From: Thermoplasmata archaeon
Lineage (GTDB): Archaea; Thermoplasmatota; Thermoplasmata; Lutacidiplasmatales; UBA184
Direction: 5' to 3'
DNA length: 64,000 bases
NCBI GenBank assembly: GCA_021828195.1
Contig: JAKASQ010000001.1
Coordinates: 1-64,000, forward strand
A program made the position numbers and the translations under genes. This document shows, one piece after another, positions 57,897-64,000 of this stretch; positions within the stretch are counted from its first letter, which is position 1; each line of letters opens with the position of its first letter. The notes below the pieces were generated by a model. The model was not told the DNA's origin. It worked only from the letters and a program-made list of their open reading frames with translations, and searched no databases.

Positions 57897-59057
57897 GTGG
57901 GCCGGTGCTGCTGGCCGGACGTGGAGCATCTCCCGGGACGGGCGACCCCGGACGGGACGCGCGCGTTCCGCGAGCGGGCCCTCGAGCGCCGACGGATCTC
58001 CCCCGCGCACTTCCGCGGGGCCGCCGAGAGCCTCGCGCTCAGCTCGATCGGGCTCGGAACCTATCTCGGGAATCCCGACCCCGCAACCGATACCGCCGTC
58101 GTCGACGCGGTCTCGATCGCGTTGACCAGCGGCCGCGTGAACGTCCTCGATACCGCGATCAACTATCGGGGCCAACGGGCGGAGCGGAGCATCGGCCGCG
58201 CGCTGAGCCATCTCGTAGCGGCGGGTCCCGTGCGGCGGGAGGAGGTCTTCCTCGCGACCAAGATCGGCTACCTCGCTCCCGACAGCGAGTCCGAGCGGGA
58301 CCCGCGCAGCTGGGTCCACGAGGAGCTGGTGCAGCCGGGGATCCTGCCGCTCGCGGAGGTCGTCGGCGGGAGCCATTCCCTCGCCCCGTCGTTCCTGGGC
58401 GACCAGTACCGGCGCAGCCGGAACAATCTGCGCGTGGAGACCGTCGATCTTCTCTACCTGCACAACGCACCGGACGCCCAGATCCCCGAGGTCGGACTCG
58501 AGGAGTTCGAACGGCGGCTGCGCCTCGCCTTCGAGGTTCTCGAGGGATTCCGTGCGGAGGGAACGCTCGGAGCGTACGGGCTCGCCACGTGGGATTCCCT
58601 GCGGGTTGCCGCCAACGAGCCGGGATTCTTCTCGCTCGAGTCCGCCGTGCGCATCGCCCGCGAGGCGGGCGGCGAGCACCACGGCTTCCGCTACGTCCAG
58701 TTCCCGTTCAACCTCGCGATGCCCGAGGCCGCTACCGTCCAGAACCAGCGGGTCGCCGGAGTCCCGATGACCCTGTTCGCGGCCGCGACGGCCCTCGGCG
58801 TCGGATGCTTCACGAGCGCGCCCCTCCTCCAGGGCCGGCTCGCGCGCTCGGGCGCGACCGCCGCCGGGCTCCCGCGCGCGGCGACCGCGCTTCAGTTCGC
58901 GCGTTCCGCACCCGGGAACACGGCCGCGCTGGTCGGCCAGAAACAGCCGGAACACATCGCCCAGAACCTCGAGCTCGCCTCGATCCCGCCGTGGGACGCG
59001 ACGACGTTTGCGACGCTCCTCCCGTCGGGAGGGCGCTCGGACGCTCTCCCTAGGTAG
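57897..59057 (+). CDS. Aldo/keto reductase
   Basis: This TIM-barrel oxidoreductase of ~386 residues has ALSSIGLGTYLGNPDPATDT, NVLDTAINYRGQRAERSIGRA (catalytic Asp-Tyr) and REEVFLATKIGYL (Lys). It also has VDLLYLHNAPDAQ (His), TALQFARSAPGNTAALVGQK near the NADPH phosphate site, and an unusual ~45-residue insert after the catalytic Lys. GTG 57897 is the chosen start, before the first family-like segment; GTG 57918 is close. The natural substrate is unknown. The 3' end overlaps rad50 by 8 nt on the opposite strand. Confidence 0.83.
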   Translation: MGRCCWPDVEHLPGRATPDGTRAFRERALERRRISPAHFRGAAESLALSSIGLGTYLGNPDPATDTAVVDAVSIALTSGRVNVLDTAINYRGQRAERSIGRALSHLVAAGPVRREEVFLATKIGYLAPDSESERDPRSWVHEELVQPGILPLAEVVGGSHSLAPSFLGDQYRRSRNNLRVETVDLLYLHNAPDAQIPEVGLEEFERRLRLAFEVLEGFRAEGTLGAYGLATWDSLRVAANEPGFFSLESAVRIAREAGGEHHGFRYVQFPFNLAMPEAATVQNQRVAGVPMTLFAAATALGVGCFTSAPLLQGRLARSGATAAGLPRAATALQFARSAPGNTAALVGQKQPEHIAQNLELASIPPWDATTFATLLPSGGRSDALPR

Positions 59058-61602
59058 CGGGCGGCCCGGCGGGTTCGACGCGGGAGACACGGAGCACCGA
59101 GGCCCCGTCGTGCTTCTCGGCGAGGAGGACCCGGTCCGCGATCGACGCGAGCTCGGCTTCGTGCGAGACGAGGATGACCTGCGGCAGGGCGAGCTCCTCC
59201 AGGAGCTCGCCCATCCGCACGATCTGCTCCGGGGAGAACCCGTCGGTCGGCTCGTCCAGGATGATCGTTTCGAGATCGAGGCTCCCCATCGTCCGAACGA
59301 CCCGGCCGAGCGCGAGACGGAAGGCGAGCGCGAGCGAGGTGCGCTCTCCCCCGCTCAGAGCCTCGGCGGGGGTCCACTCCCCGTGGATGAGGACCGCGGG
59401 GGTGAAGCCGACGTCGACGCGGGCCTCGAGGCCGGGGTCGTCCACGAGCGATGCGAAGTAGCGGGCAAAGAGCTGGTCGAACATCGCCTGGGCCGAGGCG
59501 AGCAGGCGCTCCTCGATCGAGTAGAGCGTCTCGCGGAACGGCCCCCCGACCCAGGCCGCCTTCGACCGCAGTTCCTCGATCTCACCGAGGAGCTGGCGGC
59601 GTTCCCGAAGGCCGGCCTCCGCCTCATGGAGGCGTCGCTCGGAGTCCTCGATGCGGGCCTCGGTGCGCACGATCGCCGCCCGGATCTCCGTAGCCACCCC
59701 CTGGAGCTCGGCGAACTTCCGGCGGGCGCGGGCGTCCTCCTGCTCGAGGGTGGCGGCGCGCTCCACACGGTCCCGCAGGGCGTTCAGGGCGATCGTGCGC
59801 TCGGCGATCCGCTGTTGGATCGCTTCGAGCTCGGTGCCGATCCGCGCTCGATCCCGCTCCAGCGATTCCCGACGGATCTGACGGTTCCGCCGTTCCTCCT
59901 CGGCGCGGCGGAGCTCCTCGATCCCAGTGAGGCAGTGCGTCCGCTCCGCGTCCAGGGCGGTCACCCTGGCCCGTTCGGCGCGCTCCGCGACCTCTACGGG
60001 TTCCAGCGACGTGACCCGCTGGCGGGCCTTCTGAGCCCCGGCCTCGGCTTCGCGGAGCGCCGCGCGTGAGGTCACTTCCTCGCTCTCGCACCGCGCGAGC
60101 GACGCGGAGGAGTCCGCGCGACGGCGCTCTAGATCGATCCAACGGTCGCGGGCGCGTTCGTACCGTTCGCGGGATCGGCGTTCCTCCCCGACGGCCCCGC
60201 GCTCGGCCTGCAGCTCCCGAAGCCGATGCTCCGCTTCGGCGAGCGCTCGAGCGCTCTCCTCGCGGTGCGGGCGGAACTCCTCGGGGCGGACGGGTTGTCG
60301 GCACCGGGGGCAGATGCCCCCCGCGAGGAGGGTGTCCACCTCTTCCAGGTCCGTCCGGGCGCGCGCCGCCTCCTCGAGCGCCGCCCGCTCCGCCGCTTGG
60401 GCCATTTCCAGGGCCGAGTCGATCTCCGATAGGTTTCGGAGCGTGGGGGCCGGGGGTTCGCGCGCGGGCCCCTGGGTCGACAGCTCGGCGCGCGTCGCCT
60501 TCGCTTCTTCCAGCGCACGCCGGGCCCGATCGGCGTGCTCGCGAGCATCGGCCCCGCGTCGCTCGGCCGCGAGCGCCTCGGCGCGCGCGGCGGCGAGCTC
60601 TTGGAGTCGAGTGCCGAGTTCACGCAGCCCGGCGTTCAGCCGGACCTGCTCCTCACCCAGCGTTGCCGCCCGCTGACTCAGAGCGGCGAGATCGGCGGCC
60701 GGGCCGACAGGGTCACCAGCGGCGAGGCGTTCGATCTCGGCCCCCGCGTGGCGCTGCTGCTCGGTGAGCGAGGCCACGGCGCGCAGATCCGGCTCGCCTT
60801 GGCCCGTCAGGCTCGCCTGCTCCCGGCGATCTCCTTCGACTCGGCGCAGACCCTCCTGGAGCTCCTGGCTGGCGCGCTCCGCCCCATCGAGATCTCGGCG
60901 GAGCTCCGCCTGCTTCGTCTCGAGGCCCTCGCCTTCCGCCCGGAGTCGAGCGATCTCCGCCGAGCGCACGGAACGATCGGCCTCCCAGTGGTGGAGGCGG
61001 TCGGCCTCCTCGACGCGGGCGGCGGCGACCCGCCGGATCTCGGAGGCGAGCTCCTGCGCGTTCTCCGCCGCGACGCGGTACCGCTCCACTCCGAGCGCCT
61101 TGCGAATCGTCTCGAGCCGGTCCTGGGGGTCTTGGGCGAGGACCTCGCGCATCCGTTCCTGCGGCACGTAGACCGCCCAGCGCCATAGATCGGAGTGGGC
61201 GCGGGGGCTCGGATTGTCCGGGAAACCGAAGAGGTCGATGATCCGTTGGCGGAGCTCGGTCGCCGAGTACAGGGTCGTCGCTCCGTCCTGCGAGAACGTG
61301 CTGCGTTCCAATTCGAAACTATGGCGACCCTTGCGGGTGATCCGCCGGAACCGGCGGGAGATCTCGTAGCGGTGGCCCTCGTGCTCGATCTCGACGGCGA
61401 CCTCCGCTTGGGGTGCGCCGTGCCGAACGAGGAACCCCGCGTCGACCTCGGCGAACCCGAAAAGGGCCATCTCGATCGCGTACAGGAGGGACGTCTTGCC
61501 GGAGCCAACATCCCCGGCGATCAGGGTCGTGCCCCGGCCCAGTTCGAGCTCGGCCGAGGTGTAGCTGCGGATGTTCTTCAATCGGAGGCGGCGCAGCTGC
61601 AT
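59050..61602 (-). CDS. rad50: Rad50 double-strand-break repair ATPase
   Basis: This 850-residue SMC-like ATPase has Walker A GDVGSGKT (residues 30-37), long Arg/Glu-rich coiled coils, and the zinc-hook motif CPRC (Cys431/Cys434) at its centre. ABC signature LSGGERTSLALAF (~749) and Walker B TIILDEPTDGF (~781) follow. The Q-loop YVPQERM is present. With Mre11 it tethers and processes DNA ends. The overall length is typical of archaeal Rad50 (850-900). GAGGAGG a few nt before ATG 61602 is a good ribosome site, and the gene follows mre11 after 9 nt. Confidence 0.95.
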   Translation of the reverse strand: MQLRRLRLKNIRSYTSAELELGRGTTLIAGDVGSGKTSLLYAIEMALFGFAEVDAGFLVRHGAPQAEVAVEIEHEGHRYEISRRFRRITRKGRHSFELERSTFSQDGATTLYSATELRQRIIDLFGFPDNPSPRAHSDLWRWAVYVPQERMREVLAQDPQDRLETIRKALGVERYRVAAENAQELASEIRRVAAARVEEADRLHHWEADRSVRSAEIARLRAEGEGLETKQAELRRDLDGAERASQELQEGLRRVEGDRREQASLTGQGEPDLRAVASLTEQQRHAGAEIERLAAGDPVGPAADLAALSQRAATLGEEQVRLNAGLRELGTRLQELAAARAEALAAERRGADAREHADRARRALEEAKATRAELSTQGPAREPPAPTLRNLSEIDSALEMAQAAERAALEEAARARTDLEEVDTLLAGGICPRCRQPVRPEEFRPHREESARALAEAEHRLRELQAERGAVGEERRSRERYERARDRWIDLERRRADSSASLARCESEEVTSRAALREAEAGAQKARQRVTSLEPVEVAERAERARVTALDAERTHCLTGIEELRRAEEERRNRQIRRESLERDRARIGTELEAIQQRIAERTIALNALRDRVERAATLEQEDARARRKFAELQGVATEIRAAIVRTEARIEDSERRLHEAEAGLRERRQLLGEIEELRSKAAWVGGPFRETLYSIEERLLASAQAMFDQLFARYFASLVDDPGLEARVDVGFTPAVLIHGEWTPAEALSGGERTSLALAFRLALGRVVRTMGSLDLETIILDEPTDGFSPEQIVRMGELLEELALPQVILVSHEAELASIADRVLLAEKHDGASVLRVSRVEPAGPPAT

Positions 61603-61611
61603 CGGTCCTCC

Positions 61612-62892
61612 TCAGCGTGGTCCGACCCGTCGAACGCCGAGCAGTCGGCTGCCCCCGTCGACCCGGGCCTCCACGTAATCGGTCCGGGACTCCCCCTCGC
61701 CTCGCGGGAGGGCCAGCTCCTGGAGGAGCGCGCGCAACCGCTGAGCGCCCTCGGGACCCCCGGCCCACGGAGCGCCGGGTCCCGTCTCCTCGGAGAGGGA
61801 GGCGAACCCCGCGGCCTCGATCTCGGATTCCGGCAGCGCGGGCGTCGCCTCGGCCGAGACGCCCGCGACGTCCCGGACGTCGGGATGCAACGACATCCCG
61901 AGCTCCTCGAACCGCCGCTGGGACTCCGACACCCCGAGCGCGGCGAGCCCTGCGGCGCTCGGAGTGCCGGTGTAGTGGGCGATGATGTTCGTTCCGACCC
62001 CCGCGTACGGACGCGCCGCCACCTCCGTGTCGGCGCGGATCTCGCTTCCGCTCCGACCCGTGACGTTGACGTCGATGATGTGGAGCTTGGAGTAGGGGAA
62101 TGGATCGAAGAAACGCACCGACGGTCGTCCTCGGGCGACCGTCACGACCGCGAGACCCTGCGTGCCAGGGTGCTCCTGTCGGTACACGAGATCCGGCGTG
62201 GACGTCCCGAAGATCGCACCGGGGTTGACGAGGAGTCCGCCGCCCGGTCCTTCATCCTGGTACATCACGTGGATGTGACCCCCGGCGTAGTACCCGCAGT
62301 CGGGGGGCAGATCGGCCCGCGCGATCCCACGGATGTGCGCCTGGAGGCGGGGCGGCAGGCACTCCTCGACCGCCGCGTGGAACTGGAAGATCTTGAACCC
62401 CGGCTCGGCCCGGAACCGTTCGGAGTCCACGTCACCGAAATACCCGCGGTCGAGCCCGTGGGACCGGCCGGAGATGCCGGCGATCCGAGCTCCGGTGGGC
62501 TCGTCCACGAGGAAGGGGAGCTTCCAGCGCGCGCCCTCGGGGCGAACCGCCTCGGGTGCCACCTTGGCGAAGGCGCCGGCTTCGGCAAGGACGTCGAGCC
62601 AGCTGGTCTTGTGCGCGACGTAGTCGTGCGAGCCGTAGATGGCGTAGATCCGGGTTCCGTCCATCGAGAGCTGACGGAGGGCCGCCGCGACCGGCGCGAC
62701 CTCCGCCGGGTCCGGTACGGGTGTGTGGAAGAGGTCGCCCGAGATGAGCAGGAACTCGGCATGCTCGACGCGGACCTGGGCGATTGAGCGAAGGACGCTC
62801 TCGCGCAGGAGACCCCGCAGCGGGGCGTCTCGGGGCCAGGCCCCGACGTGCGCATCGGCGAGGTGGGCGAAGACGAACCGGTCCGAAGCCAT
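61612..62892 (-). CDS. mre11: Mre11 nuclease
   Basis: This 426-residue calcineurin-like phosphoesterase has the Mre11 motif series AHLADAHVG (His10, Asp13, His15), SGDLFHTP (Asp53), IYGSHDY (His89), FQFHAAVEE and GGHIHVMY. The usual GNHD reads GSHD here, replacing the metal-ligand Asn by Ser88. The C-terminal half is the capping and Rad50-binding domain. It forms one operon with rad50, and the small gene upstream is 6 nt away. In archaea Mre11-Rad50 is often with HerA-NurA; those genes are not in the window. Confidence 0.93.
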   Translation of the reverse strand: MASDRFVFAHLADAHVGAWPRDAPLRGLLRESVLRSIAQVRVEHAEFLLISGDLFHTPVPDPAEVAPVAAALRQLSMDGTRIYAIYGSHDYVAHKTSWLDVLAEAGAFAKVAPEAVRPEGARWKLPFLVDEPTGARIAGISGRSHGLDRGYFGDVDSERFRAEPGFKIFQFHAAVEECLPPRLQAHIRGIARADLPPDCGYYAGGHIHVMYQDEGPGGGLLVNPGAIFGTSTPDLVYRQEHPGTQGLAVVTVARGRPSVRFFDPFPYSKLHIIDVNVTGRSGSEIRADTEVAARPYAGVGTNIIAHYTGTPSAAGLAALGVSESQRRFEELGMSLHPDVRDVAGVSAEATPALPESEIEAAGFASLSEETGPGAPWAGGPEGAQRLRALLQELALPRGEGESRTDYVEARVDGGSRLLGVRRVGPR

Positions 62893-62898
62893 GGATCT

Positions 62899-63261
62899 CT
62901 ACCGGACCGATTCGGGTGGGCCCTTGCGCGGGCCGTTGCGGCTGCGGTCCCGGAGGGCCGCGGAGATGCCGCTCGCCGCGCCCACCAGGAGGATCCCGAA
63001 CGGCAGCAGATCGTCGCGGCTGAACCGCGGGACCGAGGATTCCGCGGGGGCGCTCTTCGGCGACGCGGAGGACTTGGGGGCGGGCGGCACCGCCGCGGCG
63101 GCGGCCGAAAGGGAGCGCACCGTGAGGTCCATGATCTCGAAGAGCTCGGTCGCTTCCTCCATCGTGATCTGCCGGTTGCGCAGGCGGCCGACGAGAAAGA
63201 CGTAGCGCGCGCTGGAGCTCGCGGTGCCTCCCATCGGTGCTTTGGGCCTCGAGGTCGCCAT
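62899..63261 (-). CDS. Small protein upstream of mre11, possibly membrane-tethered
   Basis: This 120-residue frame starts MATSRPKAPMGGTASSSARYV with a helical segment YVFLVGRLRNRQITMEEATE and LFEIMDLTVRSLSAAA. A Pro/Ala/Ser linker and a short hydrophobic stretch (LLPFGILLVGAASGISAAL) follow. It lies 6 nt before mre11 on the same strand and probably shares its promoter. The TATA box at 63343 suggests a ~60 nt leader to ATG 63261; a longer start at 63357 lies at the box and is unlikely. Unknown family; its position suggests a link to DNA repair, which is inference. Confidence 0.6.
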   Translation of the reverse strand: MATSRPKAPMGGTASSSARYVFLVGRLRNRQITMEEATELFEIMDLTVRSLSAAAAAVPPAPKSSASPKSAPAESSVPRFSRDDLLPFGILLVGAASGISAALRDRSRNGPRKGPPESVR

Positions 63262-63342
63262 CGAATCGTGCCGTCCGGAACCGTCCCATGCGGAGCGGGC
63301 TCTTGAAGCGTCGGGGAGCGCGGGAGGTGGGCTTCCGCGAGG

Positions 63343-63350
63343 AGTTATAG
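63343..63350 (+). promoter_or_regulatory. Shared TATA box for the repair operon and the gene at 63375
   Basis: AGTTATAG is 25-32 nt before ATG 63375 on the plus strand. Its complement, CTATAACT, faces the minus-strand repair operon. It fits a bidirectional archaeal promoter. Confidence 0.55.
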
Positions 63351-63374
63351 AGGCCACCGGCCCTTCCTACCGCG

Positions 63375-63737
63375 ATGGCATCTCCGCCCGAGGCCCCGCA
63401 CTCCGACGAGCGCGAACGCCACCTGCACGTGCGACTTTCGGAGTCCCGAGGCGCGATCTACGATCTCATCACCGAGTACCTCCAGGCCGCCGGCAAGGCG
63501 CCCGACTGGTACTGGCGGACGGCCGGCCGTCTCGAAGGCAGCGAGGCCGACAACCTCGAGGAGATGCTCTCGAGCGCCTTCGAGGCGGGCGCGTTCATCG
63601 CCCACGAGCATCCCGAGGACGTCGAGTTCGTCTGGGTCACGGAAGAGGACTGCGACAAGGAGCGTCGCCGGGAGGAGCGTGGCGAGCAGCGCGAGGAAGC
63701 GCGGAAGGAACGCTCCACGATGAGCCACTACGCCTAG
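63375..63737 (+). CDS. Small hypothetical acidic protein
   Basis: This 120-residue protein has one compact helical-beta region: ERHLHVRLSESRGAIYDLIT, then EYLQAAGKAPDWYWRTAGRL and EDVEFVWVTEEDCDKE. A Lys/Arg/Glu-rich helical tail ends in SHYA. It begins 28 nt after the TATA box, so it is leaderless. The pattern suggests a folded domain, but I do not recognise the family. The tail could bind nucleic acid. Divergent from the Mre11-Rad50 operon. Confidence 0.6.
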   Translation: MASPPEAPHSDERERHLHVRLSESRGAIYDLITEYLQAAGKAPDWYWRTAGRLEGSEADNLEEMLSSAFEAGAFIAHEHPEDVEFVWVTEEDCDKERRREERGEQREEARKERSTMSHYA

Positions 63738-63784
63738 GCGGGGCCGCGTATCCGCTCATTAAGGCCCGGAACATCGGGGGACCC

Positions 63785-64000
63785 GTGATCGCGATCGCGG
63801 ACGTGGCCGTCGTCGTGTCGAACGCCAAGGCGTCGGCGAGGTGGTGGGCGAAGAACCTCGGATTCTCCACGTACACCGTCGGCGGTTCCGGGCACGCGAT
63901 CCTCGTGGCCCCGCCGGGCGATCGGTTCGTTCTGCATCTGTGCGAGGGCTTCGCTCCGCTCGAGCCCGGAGACACCGGCATCGCCTTTGTGACCGACGAG
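63785..64000 (+). CDS. VOC (glyoxalase/bleomycin-resistance-like) protein, 5' part
   Basis: The right edge of the window cuts this gene after 72 codons. It reads IADVAVVVSNAKASARWWAK, then NLGFSTYTVGGSGHAILVAP and RFVLHLCEG, the first betaalphabetabetabeta half of a VOC protein. GTG 63785 is ~25 nt after CATTAAGG, a leaderless spacing. It is the third VOC protein of the window. Nothing more can be said without the rest. Confidence 0.7.
   Translation, partial: MIAIADVAVVVSNAKASARWWAKNLGFSTYTVGGSGHAILVAPPGDRFVLHLCEGFAPLEPGDTGIAFVTDE

Noticed and set aside
1-64000. CRISPR array, rRNA operon or intact mobile element
   Set aside because: No regularly spaced direct repeats, no rRNA-like conserved stretches and only one transposase fragment could be found by reading the window.

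Overview
The window is chromosomal DNA from a GC-rich archaeon, most likely an uncultured member of the Thermoplasmatota. The evidence is an isoprenoid ether-lipid gene run (UbiA-type digeranylgeranylglyceryl-phosphate synthase, GGGP synthase, CDP-archaeol synthase CarS), archaeal DtdA, a long tRNA-splicing endonuclease, a DUF2070 protein, archaeal-length triosephosphate isomerase and Mre11-Rad50. Two large surface proteins carry the 'GLPSGTxW' modules common in Thermoplasmata, and one is an S53 (sedolisin) protease, which suggests an acidic habitat. I see no rRNA, tRNA, CRISPR array or intact transposon. Taxonomy is inferred from gene content only.

Layout. 0-10 kb: a truncated solute-binding protein, a decayed GNAT gene, a radical SAM protein, tryptophanase, an MFS phosphate-type permease fused to a DUF47/PhoU-like domain, a TnpB remnant, a heavy-metal P-type ATPase and a universal stress protein. 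10-21.5 kb: DtdA, an active/inactive M16 peptidase pair, then seven tightly packed plus-strand genes (UbiA, GGGPS, DUF2070, M20 peptidase, carS, pyrE, endA). 21.4-25.6 kb: a minus-strand pair made of a haem-oxygenase-like diiron protein and an HTH regulator with a ferritin-like domain, facing a plus-strand CoA-transferase/acyl-CoA dehydrogenase pair. 25.6-32.6 kb: the S53 protease, VOC and cupin proteins, ilvE and an MFS exporter. 32.6-34.2 kb: an AT-rich island with a vapBC toxin-antitoxin locus. 34.2-38.7 kb: a surface protein, chorismate mutase-prephenate dehydrogenase and an ABC exporter behind a palindromic operator. 38.7-46.3 kb: GH15, two DUF308 membrane proteins, GH57, a glycosyltransferase and tpiA, which suggests alpha-glucan metabolism. 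46.6-50.2 kb: acetyl-CoA synthetase and an acetate transporter. 50.4-59 kb: an AGPS-like FAD enzyme, purT, a methyltransferase, a Nudix protein, a GHMP kinase, an aldo/keto reductase and several very small zinc-site proteins. 59-64 kb: Rad50-Mre11 and a few small genes.

Expression signals. Many first genes have a TATA-like box centred about 24-30 nt before the start codon, the arrangement of leaderless archaeal mRNAs. Shine-Dalgarno-like GGAGG appears mainly before internal operon genes. Some start codons below were chosen from this spacing. Several TATA boxes lie between divergent genes and could serve both strands. The most interesting items are the HTH-ferritin/diiron pair, the MFS-DUF47 fusion, the palindrome shared between the vapBC promoter and a site 1.3 kb away, the operator of the ABC exporter, and unannotated zinc micro-proteins.
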